Source: Nocardioidaceae bacterium (GTDB lineage: Bacteria > Actinomycetota > Actinomycetes > Propionibacteriales > Nocardioidaceae). From it: a DNA stretch of 34,666 nucleotides. A model generated the notes under the pieces. The model had not been told where the DNA came from. It worked only from the letters and a program-made list of their open reading frames with translations, and did not search any database. A program made the translations under genes and the position numbers. Location of the stretch: the NCBI GenBank assembly GCA_013697585.1, contig JACCWP010000195.1:1-34666 (forward strand). Reading direction: 5' to 3'. Shown here one piece after another: positions 1 to 9,824 of this stretch. Each line of letters opens with the position of its first letter. Within the stretch, counting starts at the first letter, position 1.

Positions 1-299
1 GTAGTCCCGTCAGCGACCGACGTGTCGCGGAGAATGTACGCCGCACCCGGCGTGGTCCGCCAGGTATGCAGAGGACGGGTGGGTTCGGTCCGGTTGGCAG
101 GCGCACCTTGAACGGCCTCCGTCAGCCGCGCCCGAGGGGTCACCAAGGGCTTTAGACAAGTCCCGCCACTCGCTTACCTCCCCGTGGACGCCAACGCGAG
201 TGGAACCGGCCGCGTCTGATGACGGCTTCAACGGAATCGTGGCTGCAGCGGGGGATTGCCAGCCGAGAGCATCCGGATCGATCTCTCGCCACCGGTCCA

Positions 300-560
300 G
301 AGGTCGAGGTAGTCCGACCGTCAGCGCCAACAGCCTTCGGCGTCGGGTGGAACCGGCCGGCGAACAGGTCGAAGCGGCGGCGTCGGCCACCAGCAAGTCC
401 GCGGTCTCGCGCAAGTTCGTGGCCATGACCGAGACCGCGCTGGCAGACCTGTTGGTCGCCAAGCTTTCCAGCCTGGACCTGGTCGCGATGATGGTTGACG
501 GGGTCCACTTCGGCGAGCACCGCTGCGTGGTCGCCCTCAGGATCGACATCGTCGCCGACG
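300..560 (+). pseudogene. IS256/mutator-family transposase fragment
   Basis: Frame of ORF 200..730 reads ..RRRVEPAGEQVEAAASATSKSAVSRKFVAMTETALADLLVAKLSSLDLVAMMVDGVHFGEHRCVVALRIDI.., resembling the internal part of IS256-type transposases; no intact N- or C-terminus. Confidence 0.6.
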
Positions 561-599
561 CCGACCAGTCGGGGACCATCGCCGTCACGCTGCACCTGT

Positions 600-792
600 A
601 CGTCCACCTCGCCCTAAGGCGCAGCGAACCGCTGAGGTCGAGCGCGCGGCCCCCGGAGTTCTTGATCGTGGTATGGACGATCGGGACGCCATTGTCGTCC
701 TGGGGCCCGCGTTCAGTGCGTCGAATCTGAATTTGGGGCCGGCATCCCTGCGTGCCGACGGACAGGTACAGCCGCACGCCGACGCGGCTCAC
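600..792 (-). pseudogene. Possible remnant of a secreted/surface protein
   Basis: Minus-strand peptide VGVRLYLSVGTQG..VPIVHTTIKNSGGRALDLSGSLRL looks like a degraded repeat-type surface domain; frame continuity lost next to the transposase fragment. Confidence 0.3.
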
Positions 793-822
793 CTGCGTAA
801 GGCCGCCCTACAGAGTGCGTTC

Positions 823-2235
823 TCAGAAGGAGCCAAGACCGGTCGGTCGCAGGATCCACAGTCCGCTGTTCAGGTCGCTTGCGTAGATCAGGTTTCGGGT
901 GCGATCCGCGTACACGCCCCACACCAGCGGGACGGGCGGGAACACCCCGCTCGGGTCCTCGGTCGGCGGCGGAACGAACTGTCCCTTCTTTACCGGGTCG
1001 CGCCGGTCGGCCACCGACCACCACACCACACCGTCGGAGTACCACGAGGAGAACAGCTGTGCCCGGCGGCTACCGGCCGTCTCGGTGTTGTGGACCGTGT
1101 AGAAGCCGTCGGTACGCATGGAGCGGCTGTGGCGCGTGGAGAAGCTGGAGACCGGGCGGTTGTCGCCGCGTCCGTTCGTGTAGACGTAGGCCTCCCCCCA
1201 GCCGCCGCACTCCGGGCAGCCTTCGACCGGAGAGAAGTCCTCCGGGTTGACGACCATGGTCCCCCCACCCTTGGCGAGGGTCATCGAGTGGTTGTCGGCG
1301 TCCTCGTCGGGTGGCGCGAGATCTGAGCGCCCGACCGGCCCGCGGAGGGCGCCGCTGTCCCGAACGTGGAATCGCAGCGTCCCGTAGTCCCAGTACGACG
1401 CGAACAGGGTGTCCCCGCCGTGGGTGAAGCGCACGCTGTGCGCGAACGTGGCAGGGAAGGCGCCGACGTTCTGCCGGGTGGTGGCGGGATCGACTCCAAG
1501 GTCCTTGCCCACCGCGAAGCCGCCGACCTTGTGCGGCCGGAACGGGTTGGTGACGTCGACCACGACGACCTCGTCGGTCCCGGTGATCTGCTCCGCGAAG
1601 GCGTTGGCACAGCCGGCCAGCACGCTTGACTGACGAACCACCAGGTCGACCTCGTGGCAGCCGACCGTGTCCTCCGCTACCTGGAACCGGCTGAGCTCAC
1701 GAGGCGCGCGGGGGTTGGTCACGTCGAAGAACTGCAGACCCCGAAAGACCGGGCTGCTGGTCGGATCGTCACAGGTCTGGATGCCCACGACGGCAAGCTC
1801 ACCGGAGAATCGGTCGGTCTCGACGTGACGCACGACGACGTCCTCGGCGCTGGTCCCCGCCGGGTTGGGCAGCCGGCTCACCCGGGTCGGATGACGCGGG
1901 TTCTGCACGTCGGCCACCTTGACGCCGTTGGCCGGACAGGTGCCCGACCACACCCCGACATAGGCGAAGCCCCGGTGCTCCCAAACATCGGCGTTCAACC
2001 CATGTCCCCCGAGGTCGGTGTGGCCGACCACGGTGATGTTCTGGGTCCGCATCTTCGCCGTCCACGCGGGACCGGAGGTGATCCCCGCGGCCGCTGCCCA
2101 CAGCGGGTCCGGCGAGCTGTCCGGTCCTGCTTGGTGCGCCGCCGACGGGGCGGACGATACCAGCGACGCGAGTGTCAGCGCGGTGATGGCCACCGCACCC
2201 GCGGGGGCCGTCCAGCGAAGATTTCGTCGACTCAT
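823..2235 (-). CDS. LVIVD repeat-containing secreted protein
   Basis: Signal peptide MSRRNLRWTAPAGAVAITALTLASLVSSAPSAAHQ; repeats such as VKVADVQNPRHPTRVSRL, LQFFDVTNPRAPRELSRF, VVVVDVTNPFRPHKVGGF. Confidence 0.8.
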   Translation of the reverse strand: MSRRNLRWTAPAGAVAITALTLASLVSSAPSAAHQAGPDSSPDPLWAAAAGITSGPAWTAKMRTQNITVVGHTDLGGHGLNADVWEHRGFAYVGVWSGTCPANGVKVADVQNPRHPTRVSRLPNPAGTSAEDVVVRHVETDRFSGELAVVGIQTCDDPTSSPVFRGLQFFDVTNPRAPRELSRFQVAEDTVGCHEVDLVVRQSSVLAGCANAFAEQITGTDEVVVVDVTNPFRPHKVGGFAVGKDLGVDPATTRQNVGAFPATFAHSVRFTHGGDTLFASYWDYGTLRFHVRDSGALRGPVGRSDLAPPDEDADNHSMTLAKGGGTMVVNPEDFSPVEGCPECGGWGEAYVYTNGRGDNRPVSSFSTRHSRSMRTDGFYTVHNTETAGSRRAQLFSSWYSDGVVWWSVADRRDPVKKGQFVPPPTEDPSGVFPPVPLVWGVYADRTRNLIYASDLNSGLWILRPTGLGSF

Positions 2236-2313
2236 CTGTGTCCACCTGTCCACTGAATCAGCCCCACGAGTACGGCAGCGGCCGCCATCAAACCCGGTTC
2301 CTACTCCCCGCGG

Positions 2314-3411
2314 TCAACAACTGTCAAGCGTGTCGTGCGACGTCGCGTTCGCGCTGTGGAGGTTCTCCCCAGGCACGGCGGGTAGCGCAGCCGTGCGGCT
2401 ACCTCGCGTGCGCTGCCCAGCAGACCTGGAGCAGGGTGTTGTCACCGTTGTCGCGAACCACCGCGCCAACCGGTCGAACCCCTCGTCGAGGCTCACGTGC
2501 GGCGCCCACGCAAGCACCTGCCTGGTGTGCCGCTGGTCGAACCAGTGCGCGGTGCTCAGCTGTTCGACGAGAAACGGCGTGAGGGGTGGGGTGTCGCGCC
2601 GGTCGAGCAACGTCCACGCCCGCTCGATCGCGACAGCGGCCGCACGAGCCACCGGCACCGGTACGCGCACGCGAGGGCCGCGGACACCGGCCGCCCGGCA
2701 CAACCGGTCCAGCACCTCGCGTACGGGTCGTGGCTCGCCGTTGGACACGACCAACGCCTCGCCGTGGACGGCCGGCTCCGCGTCGATCGCCGCGACCAGC
2801 GCGGCCACCGCGTTGTCGATGTAGGTCGTGTCGATGAGCGCGGCACCAGACCCGATGACCGGCAGCCTTCCGGCGCGGGCTCGGGCCACGATCGGCTCGA
2901 CCAGCTGAGTGTCGCCGGGACCCCAGACCAGGTGCGGCCGGATCGCCACCACGGCAAGGTCGGGGGAGTCGGCGCCAAGTGCCTGCTGTTCGGCGAGCGC
3001 CTTGGACCGGGCATAGTGCCCGCGGGCGGCCGCAGGGTCTGCTGGCTCGGCACCGACCCCCACCAACGGCTGGCCGTCGTGCGCCACCGCGGGCGACGAC
3101 ACGTGCACCAGCCGCTGCACGCCGGCGGACCGGCATGCGGTCGCCACGGTGCGGGTGCCGATCACGTTGGCTCGCAGGAACTCCGGCCACCTCCCGACGA
3201 CGTCCACCTTGGCGGCCAGGTGCACGACCGCGTCCTGCCCGACCACGGCGCGGCCTACGACAGCGGCGTCGGCGACGTCGCCGAGCACCTCCGGGCACCC
3301 GATCCCGCCCGGTCGCCGCTGCAACACCGTCACCTCGTCGCCGCGGGCGAGCAGCGCACGAGCCGTCTCGCGGCCGAGCATCCCGCTCGCGCCGGTGACG
3401 AGCACTCGCAT
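2314..3411 (-). CDS. oleD: NAD-dependent epimerase/3-beta-HSD family reductase, OleD-like
   Basis: Starts MRVLVTGASGMLGRETARALLARGDEVTVLQRR (Rossmann GxxGxxG); TGA/ATG overlap with the upstream oleBC ORF; neighbours are oleBC and oleA. Confidence 0.85.
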   Translation of the reverse strand: MRVLVTGASGMLGRETARALLARGDEVTVLQRRPGGIGCPEVLGDVADAAVVGRAVVGQDAVVHLAAKVDVVGRWPEFLRANVIGTRTVATACRSAGVQRLVHVSSPAVAHDGQPLVGVGAEPADPAAARGHYARSKALAEQQALGADSPDLAVVAIRPHLVWGPGDTQLVEPIVARARAGRLPVIGSGAALIDTTYIDNAVAALVAAIDAEPAVHGEALVVSNGEPRPVREVLDRLCRAAGVRGPRVRVPVPVARAAAVAIERAWTLLDRRDTPPLTPFLVEQLSTAHWFDQRHTRQVLAWAPHVSLDEGFDRLARWFATTVTTPCSRSAGQRTRGSRTAALPAVPGENLHSANATSHDTLDSC

Positions 3412-5993
3412 CAGCGGCTCCCGGCGAGCGTCCGCTCCGCCCATGCGGCGACCACGGTGCGGTCCACCTTCGACGCGTGCCTGATGTCGACCGGCAGCTC
3501 GCGAGCGACGAGCACGGCGGCCAGTGGCACCTGCGCTGCGGCTCGTACGCGATCGGCGAGCGGGGTTGCGGCCACCCGCGGCGCCGTTCGTGGCGCCGGC
3601 GCGACGGGTACCACGACGACCACAGGCTGCTGCGTCCCCGCAGGTCCGATGCCGACCACCGCGGCCGAGCCGACCTCCGCGAGCGCCTCGACCCGTTGCT
3701 CGACCCCGACCGGTGTGACGACCCCCGCGGGCGTGGTCAGTACGTGTTGCAACCGACCCTCGATCCACAGTCTGCCTTGACGATCGAGGTGTCCGACGTC
3801 ACCGGTGCGGTGCCAGCCGAGGTCGCGGGCGCTCGCCCGTTGGGTGGCCCACAGCGCGTCATAGGTCTGCTTGACGTGGGCAGCGCGCACGCAGACCTCG
3901 CCGGCCGTGCCCGGTGCCGCGGTCAGCGGCTGGTCGGCGGCTCCCGACACCGACAGCGGGCTCACCCGCACCTGCACGCCAGGCAGCGGATTCCCGACGC
4001 ACACTCCGTCGCCGGCACCGGCCGCCTCGATCTGGGGCAACGAGATGTCGGTGACGGGCAGCACCTCGGTCATCCCGTACGGCGTGTGCGCCTCGGCGGC
4101 GGGCAGCACCGCTCGTACCGAGCGCAGCAGCTCGGCCGACACCGGCGCGCCCGCCGACATGAGCAGCCGAACCCGGCTGAGCGCCGACCGCTGAGTCGGC
4201 GAGAGAGCCGGTTCGGTCGCGAGCACGCTGCGCAGCGACGCCGGGGACGCGAAGACGACCGATGCCTCGATCGCGGCGACCGCGTCGGCGAGCGCGCCCG
4301 CGGTCAGTGTGCCGGGGGAGGTGACGTCCATGTCCGGCACGGCGGAGCCGACCCCCAGCGCCGGGCCGAGCAACGAGAACGGCGCAAACGCGGCGACGAT
4401 CCGGTCGTCGTCGCGCAGTTCGTACGTGGCGCGGATCAGCGCCAGCTGCGCCTCGACTTGCCGGTGCCGATACACCACCCCCTTGGCCGGACCGGTCGCG
4501 CCCGACGTGAACACGACAGCGCACTCGTCGTCGACCACTGGGCCGCAAGGAGCGGGCCCGTCACGGCCGAGTCGGGCGAGGTCGGCCAGCGTGTGCTGGG
4601 CTCCGAGCACCCGCCGCAGCGAGCCCACGAGCGTCCCGGCGACGATCCGGGACCCGGGCAGGCGCATCGCCCGAGCCGCCGCCAGGCCAGGCCCGGTGGC
4701 GATGACGTGGTGGATGCTGGCGCCACGCAGCGCCCGGCCCATGCCGCCCAGCCCGAGTCCGCGGTCAGCGAGGACGACGACGGCGCCGGCCCGCCACACG
4801 GCGTGGACCGCGACGGTCAGCTCGAGAGAGGGGGGCACGAGCAGCGCCACCCGCCGACCCGGCCCGACCCCGACGGCCGCCAGCCCCGCAGCGATCTCAC
4901 GGACCCGGCGGTCGAACAGGTCCCAGCTCACCGGCGGCCGTCCGACCTCGACGATCGCCGGCGCGTGATCTTCGGCGCGCGCCGCCAGCCGCGCATGCAG
5001 CAGCGACGGGCGCACGTCAGCACGCGCGGTCGGGCCAGCGGACGGCAACGTGTCGAGGTCGGCCAGCCAGCCGGCGATCGCCTCCGCGTACTCGGGTGCG
5101 TCCTCGGTCACCAGGTGCGCCGCTCGCTCATAGCGGTGCAGCAGTGCCTGCGGCAGCCGGCGGCGCAGGTCGTCGAGATGGGCCTCACCAAACACCGGGT
5201 CGCGCGGTCCCCACAGCAGCAGCACCGGCACGTGGAGCTGGCCGGTGGCCTGGGCGATCTCTTCGAGGGGCTCGCGGCTCGGGTGGTCGGCGTCGAACGG
5301 GATGTCCGCGACGAAGTCACCCACCGCGGCGCGGCTGGCAGCGGTTGCGTACGGAGCGGCGAACCCCGCGCGTACCTCGGCGTTCAGGCGCGGACGAGAC
5401 AGGCCACTCGCCGCCCACACGAACGCGGGAGTACGTACGCACACCAGGTCGCGCAGTCCCGGTACCCGCGTGAGCCTGATCAGCACCGGCCCGTAGGTCC
5501 CCTCCGGCTGGTGTACGGCGGTGTTGGTCAGGACCACGCCACGCAGCAGTGCCTGGTGCGTGGCGGCCCACCCCAGCGAGATCGCACCACCCCAGTCGTG
5601 TCCCAGTGTCACGACCGGCCCGGTGATCCCCAGGGCGTCGGTGAGCCGTCCCAGGTCGGTCACTCGCTGCGCCAGCGTGCGGGGCGCGGTCCGCTCTGAC
5701 CAGCCCATGCCGAGCTGGTCGGGGGCGACGACCCGCCAGCCGGGAGGCGCGTCCGCGAGCAGGCGCCGCCACAGGTAGGACCAGGTGGGGTTGCCGTGCA
5801 CGCACAGCACTGTGCCGTGGTCGGCCGGCGCGCCGTTGTCGAGCAGGTGCCAGGCGCGGTCGACGCCGTCGGCGTCGGGCACCCGCACCAGTCGTGACCA
5901 GGCAGGGTCCAGACCGGGCAGCCCCCGCGGCGGCAGCCTGGCGCTGGTCTGCGAGTGATTGCGAAGCAGCTTGGCTGACGTGACGTCACGCAT
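3411..5993 (-). CDS. oleBC: Fused alpha/beta hydrolase (OleB) and AMP-dependent synthetase (OleC, beta-lactone synthetase)
   Basis: N-terminal half has HGNPTWSYLWRRLL, PDQLGMGWSE and GHDWGG (haloalkane dehalogenase-like fold); C-terminal half has VVFTSGATGPAKGVVYRH, PYGMTEVLP and HRTGDVGHLDRQGRLWIEGR (ANL motifs); single 860 aa ORF. Confidence 0.88.
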   Translation of the reverse strand: MRDVTSAKLLRNHSQTSARLPPRGLPGLDPAWSRLVRVPDADGVDRAWHLLDNGAPADHGTVLCVHGNPTWSYLWRRLLADAPPGWRVVAPDQLGMGWSERTAPRTLAQRVTDLGRLTDALGITGPVVTLGHDWGGAISLGWAATHQALLRGVVLTNTAVHQPEGTYGPVLIRLTRVPGLRDLVCVRTPAFVWAASGLSRPRLNAEVRAGFAAPYATAASRAAVGDFVADIPFDADHPSREPLEEIAQATGQLHVPVLLLWGPRDPVFGEAHLDDLRRRLPQALLHRYERAAHLVTEDAPEYAEAIAGWLADLDTLPSAGPTARADVRPSLLHARLAARAEDHAPAIVEVGRPPVSWDLFDRRVREIAAGLAAVGVGPGRRVALLVPPSLELTVAVHAVWRAGAVVVLADRGLGLGGMGRALRGASIHHVIATGPGLAAARAMRLPGSRIVAGTLVGSLRRVLGAQHTLADLARLGRDGPAPCGPVVDDECAVVFTSGATGPAKGVVYRHRQVEAQLALIRATYELRDDDRIVAAFAPFSLLGPALGVGSAVPDMDVTSPGTLTAGALADAVAAIEASVVFASPASLRSVLATEPALSPTQRSALSRVRLLMSAGAPVSAELLRSVRAVLPAAEAHTPYGMTEVLPVTDISLPQIEAAGAGDGVCVGNPLPGVQVRVSPLSVSGAADQPLTAAPGTAGEVCVRAAHVKQTYDALWATQRASARDLGWHRTGDVGHLDRQGRLWIEGRLQHVLTTPAGVVTPVGVEQRVEALAEVGSAAVVGIGPAGTQQPVVVVVPVAPAPRTAPRVAATPLADRVRAAAQVPLAAVLVARELPVDIRHASKVDRTVVAAWAERTLAGSR

Positions 5994-6013
5994 GCTCGCC
6001 CAGCCGTGCCAGT

Positions 6014-6190
6014 GCGGCGGCGGCTGCCCGGGTGGACCGATGTCGTGCCATTACGGGGGTGGGAGCCACCACAACGGCGCGACATCCGTTGCGGGTCGGG
6101 GTCGCGCGGCGGCGGCTGCCCGGGTGGACCGATGGCGTGCCCTTACGGGGGTGGGAGCCACCACAACGACACGACATCCGTTGCGGGTCG
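6014..6190. repeat. Two tandem copies of an about 85-bp repeat, period 92 bp
   Basis: Copies at 6014..6098 and 6106..6190 share gcggcggcggctgcccgggtggaccgatg[t/g]cgtgcc[a/c]ttacgggggtgggagccaccacaacg...cgacatccgttgcgggtcg. Confidence 0.9.
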
Positions 6191-6212
6191 CCCGGCGACC
6201 GACCCCCAGCGC

Positions 6213-6230
6213 GGGACGGGACACCGTCCC
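6213..6230 (-). terminator. Candidate hairpin downstream of oleA
   Basis: GGGACGG gaca CCGTCCC, perfect 7-bp stem; no clear T tract. Confidence 0.35.
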
Positions 6231-6337
6231 AGCGGCGCCGCACGCGAACGCTTCTGCAGAGCGTTGCTGGCCCCTGGCGAGACCACCCGCGGTGGCAGGA
6301 ACGGGCGGAGCACTCCGAGACGATCACTGTCGGCCGG

Positions 6338-7363
6338 TCACCAGCAGATCTCGGTGAAGTTCGCGTTCAGCCCCGACCCGATCCCCATCAGCAGCACGCG
6401 GTCGCCTGCCTGCAGCTCTTGGGCCTCGACAGCCAGCGTGTACGGGATGGAGGCCGGTCCGATGTTGCCGCGGGTGGGGAAAGTGCGCGGCACCTGGGCG
6501 GGATCGATGCCGAGCTGGCGACACATCGCGTTGGTGTGCACGTCCGAGATCTGGTGGATGACGTAGCGGTCCATGCCTGTCGCCCAGTCGAAGTCGGCGC
6601 GGGCGTCGTCCCACAGGTCCCCGGCGAGCTGCAGCCCAGCCTCGAGCAGGCCCCTGCTGTCGGTGCGCATCATCTCGATGCCGCCGACGCACAGCTCGTG
6701 GTGCTGGGTGCTCGCGCGGCTGACACCTCCGATGATCCGGTGGCCTTCGGGATGCCTGTCGCCGCGGCCGAGGACCATCGCCGCCGCTCCCGACCCCAAG
6801 GTGAGAGTCGCGAACTCAGACATGAACTCCGACGCGGTGATCGTCGGCCCCGACAGCCGGGCGAGGGTGGTCTCGTGGATGGCTCGCGCGTCCTCGCCGT
6901 TGACCACGAGGGCATAGTCGATCTGTCCGGACTCGATCATCGCGTCGGCAATCTGCATCCCGTTGACGAAGCCGAGACACGCGTTGGCCACGTCGAAGTT
7001 GAGGCACCGCGTGGGCAGTCCGAGCGCGTCGTGGATCGACACCGCCGACGACGGCTCGAGGTGGGCGCGGCTCACCGAGGTGTTGATCATCACGCCGACG
7101 TCGGCTGGGTTGATCCCCGCCTCGGCCAGAGCCTTGGCGCCAGCCATCGCGGCGCCGTCGGAGTACGTCATGCCGTCGGCCCACCAGCGACGTTCGCGGA
7201 TGCCGACCAGTCCTTCGAGCAGACCAGGGCGCAGCCCGGTCCGGGCGTACGTGCTCGCCAGCTGCTCGTCGAACTCTGCCGACGTCACTACCTGCTGTGC
7301 GTCGACCGCCGCGACTGCGAGCACGGACGTGCTGGACGAACGGTGCACGCCATTGCCTGACAT
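6338..7363 (-). CDS. oleA: 3-oxoacyl-ACP synthase III family protein, OleA-like Claisen condensing enzyme
   Basis: Thiolase-fold KAS III-like; candidate active-site Cys in NACLGFVNGMQIAD; start MSGNGVHRSS preceded by GGAGAGG; next to oleBC and oleD. Confidence 0.85.
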   Translation of the reverse strand: MSGNGVHRSSSTSVLAVAAVDAQQVVTSAEFDEQLASTYARTGLRPGLLEGLVGIRERRWWADGMTYSDGAAMAGAKALAEAGINPADVGVMINTSVSRAHLEPSSAVSIHDALGLPTRCLNFDVANACLGFVNGMQIADAMIESGQIDYALVVNGEDARAIHETTLARLSGPTITASEFMSEFATLTLGSGAAAMVLGRGDRHPEGHRIIGGVSRASTQHHELCVGGIEMMRTDSRGLLEAGLQLAGDLWDDARADFDWATGMDRYVIHQISDVHTNAMCRQLGIDPAQVPRTFPTRGNIGPASIPYTLAVEAQELQAGDRVLLMGIGSGLNANFTEICW

Positions 7364-7512
7364 TCGTGGCCCTCTCCTGGTGCGGGAGCCCCATTGTGTC
7401 CCACGACTGGCAGCCGCCCGGAAGCCGCCGTCCTCCCGTGCGGGAGGCGTCGACACCCGGGCGGCGGTCGGCCAGCTTCAGACGCTGCCAGCCGGCCAGG
7501 CCGAGCCGCGGG

Positions 7513-8304
7513 TCAGCGCTGGGTCGTCCCCTCGGTGCCGTCGGCCTCGATCTGCTCCTTGCGGACCTCCTCAGACACCTGCTGCTCCTCGGTGACGGTG
7601 TCCTTGTCGATCCGTACCCGCTCGACCGGAACGGTCTCCTTTTCCACGACGGCGCGCTCCTCGTGCAGCGTGACCTCGTGCTCCTCGTCGGTGATACCGA
7701 CACCGGATGTGGCGGCCCTGCGGTCGGCGTCGGTGATCGGCTCCCGCTCGACACGGACCTCCTCACGGGTGACCGGGACGGTCTGGGTGACGTTCTCGGT
7801 CACGACGTACTTGCGCAGGCGCGCCTTGCCGGTTTCCTGCTTCTCGGTGCCCACGTGCAGCTGCTCTTCAGAACGGGTCATGGCGTCGTCGGTGGCGGGC
7901 ACGGACGTGTCATGTCCGACCGTACCGGCAGCGGCGTTGTGGTCGTCGCGGTTGCCGGTGGGCAGGCCGGAGTCGGACGGGGCCTCGCTGTAGGACAGGC
8001 CGTAGTAGCGGTAGAGCTCGGCCTCCTCGTCCTGGGAGAGGTGACCCTGGTCAGGGTCGATCCGCGGCGCGTCCTTCACCTTGTTCTTGTCGTACGGAAC
8101 CGTGAGCTCGCTGCCTGAGGCACTGGCCTCGGCCAGCGGGACGAAGCTCTCGTTCGAGCCGAACATGCCGGTGCTCGCGGTCGCCCACTCGGGCTGGCCG
8201 GTCTGGTCGTCCAGATAGATCTGCCCCACCTTGCCGATCTTGTCGCCGTTGGCGCCGTACATGGTCTCGCCGATGACGTCGTCGATCTGTGCGGTGGTGA
8301 TCAT
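7513..8304 (-). CDS. PRC-barrel and DUF2382 domain-containing protein
   Basis: N-terminal IGETMYGANGDKIGKVGQIYLDDQTGQPEWA (PRC-barrel); C-terminal RLRKYVVTENVTQTVPVTREEVRVEREPI (DUF2382-like); upstream GAAAGG. Confidence 0.85.
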   Translation of the reverse strand: MITTAQIDDVIGETMYGANGDKIGKVGQIYLDDQTGQPEWATASTGMFGSNESFVPLAEASASGSELTVPYDKNKVKDAPRIDPDQGHLSQDEEAELYRYYGLSYSEAPSDSGLPTGNRDDHNAAAGTVGHDTSVPATDDAMTRSEEQLHVGTEKQETGKARLRKYVVTENVTQTVPVTREEVRVEREPITDADRRAATSGVGITDEEHEVTLHEERAVVEKETVPVERVRIDKDTVTEEQQVSEEVRKEQIEADGTEGTTQR

Positions 8305-8367
8305 GGTGGCCTTTCGTTCGTTGGGTCACGCCTGGTGAAGACGTCCGGATGGAAGCCTCCGTACTGG

Positions 8368-9144
8368 TCACTGGTAGGCGCGGGCGCCTGTCTGAGGCTC
8401 GGACGGCTGGCCGCCGCTGGCTTGCTCCTTGTACTGCTCGCCGACCTCCTGGCCCGCGTCCGTGGGCGACTTGGCCTGCTGCTTGGCCTTGGCGCCTTCG
8501 AGGGCGGCCTTGTCGAGCCAGCCGTCCCAGCGGTGGGACATCGGTCGGACCAGCCCGCCGCCGACACCGACGATCAGGATCCCGGCGACGGTGGCCAGGA
8601 TGGCGACCAGGATCGGGGTGGTGACGGTCGTGGCGATGCCCATCTGATTCAGGGCGGCCACGATGCCGAGGAACATGATGAAGGCCGACGCCGCGGTGGC
8701 GACGACGTCGCCGTACGACAGCGCGCCGAGCACGGTGCTGATGAGGTCCTTGGCTGCCTTGGCGATGGCCGAGGCGATCACGATGATGATGATGGCGATG
8801 ACGACCTGGGGCAGGTAGGCGATCAGCGACGTGATCAGCTCGCTGATCGGGTTCGGCCCGAACACGCCGAATGCCAGCTGCAGGGTGAAGAGCAGGACCG
8901 CGTAGTAGGCCAGCTTGGCGACGACGTCCGACGCGTCGTAGTGGCTGCGCTGCAGCGCTGTCTTGACCCCACCCTTCTCTACGGCGTTGTCGAATCCGAC
9001 CTTCTCGAGGATCCCGTTGACGACCTTCAACAACGTCTTGGCGACGATCCAGCCGACGATCAGGATGACGAGGAACAGCACGAGCTTGGGGACAAAGCTG
9101 GCGATGGTGCTCAGCCCATCAGAGAGAGCGCTTTCGATGTCCAT
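8368..9144 (-). CDS. Membrane protein with conserved TM-helix repeats (MscS-associated TM_helix type)
   Basis: VPKLVLFLVILIVGWIVAKTLLKVVNGILEKVGFD followed by several TM segments; hydrophilic Q-rich tail. Confidence 0.75.
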   Translation of the reverse strand: MDIESALSDGLSTIASFVPKLVLFLVILIVGWIVAKTLLKVVNGILEKVGFDNAVEKGGVKTALQRSHYDASDVVAKLAYYAVLLFTLQLAFGVFGPNPISELITSLIAYLPQVVIAIIIIVIASAIAKAAKDLISTVLGALSYGDVVATAASAFIMFLGIVAALNQMGIATTVTTPILVAILATVAGILIVGVGGGLVRPMSHRWDGWLDKAALEGAKAKQQAKSPTDAGQEVGEQYKEQASGGQPSEPQTGARAYQ

Positions 9145-9198
9145 CGAGGACCTCCGGTTGTCAGATCGGGCTGGCGGGAGAAGCCGGGCAGGCAAGAG

Positions 9199-9600
9199 TC
9201 AGGGCTTCGGCACCTCCGCGGGCAGGTTCTCCCTGGCGTCGGCCAGCCGCGTGTCCAGCCAGTCGATGACACCGGGGTCATCGAGCAGGATGAAACCGCC
9301 GACCACGGCGGCAACCGCAAGCACCAACGCGAGCACACTGAGGATCAGACCGATGATGGCGAGGGCCTTGCCGGTGCGCTGCGGCTCGGTGGTCCGCTTG
9401 ATGCCGACGACGCCGAAGATCAACCCGAGCACCGCGAGCGGCAGCGCGATCGGGGAGAACAGGATGCTCAGGATTCCGAAGAAGGCGAGCAGGCCGAAGA
9501 TGAGCGCGAAGACAGCGGTCGCGCTCGTCTTGGCCTTGGGGAGATCGTGGTAGGAGCGGGTGTCGCGCCCTTCGTCGGCGCCGTGTGCGGTTGATGACAT
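9199..9600 (-). CDS. DUF4190-like small membrane protein
   Basis: Two TM segments with FALIFGLLAFFGILSILFSPIALPLAVLGLIFGVVGIKRT. Confidence 0.7.
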   Translation of the reverse strand: MSSTAHGADEGRDTRSYHDLPKAKTSATAVFALIFGLLAFFGILSILFSPIALPLAVLGLIFGVVGIKRTTEPQRTGKALAIIGLILSVLALVLAVAAVVGGFILLDDPGVIDWLDTRLADARENLPAEVPKP

Positions 9601-9824
9601 TGGAACCTGCCTCAGGGGGTTTCGGGGTCACACATGGCGACCGGCAGTGCACTTGTTCGCGATCAGTCACGGGGGGAGCTCACGGGTCTCGAAGCTCGAA
9701 CGGAGGGCTTGTCTCCGGGCATGCATGCAGCCGCGCGGACGTAGCCCACTGGGAGAACGCGCTCGTCGGCCCCCCATGACGCACGGTGGCGGAAGTATTT
9801 CTGCCCCGGGGGTAGCGTCGGGTC

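Noticed and set aside
3477-5699. 740-aa plus-strand ORF antisense to oleBC
   Set aside because: Arg/Gly/His-rich low-complexity translation typical of antisense frames in high-GC DNA; opposite strand has clear OleB and OleC motifs.
6032-7360. 442-aa plus-strand ORF starting in the tandem repeat
   Set aside because: Antisense to oleA; repeat-derived peptide has no protein character.
8335-9594. 419-aa plus-strand ORF rich in D/G/R/Q
   Set aside because: Antisense to two clear membrane protein genes; low-complexity reading.
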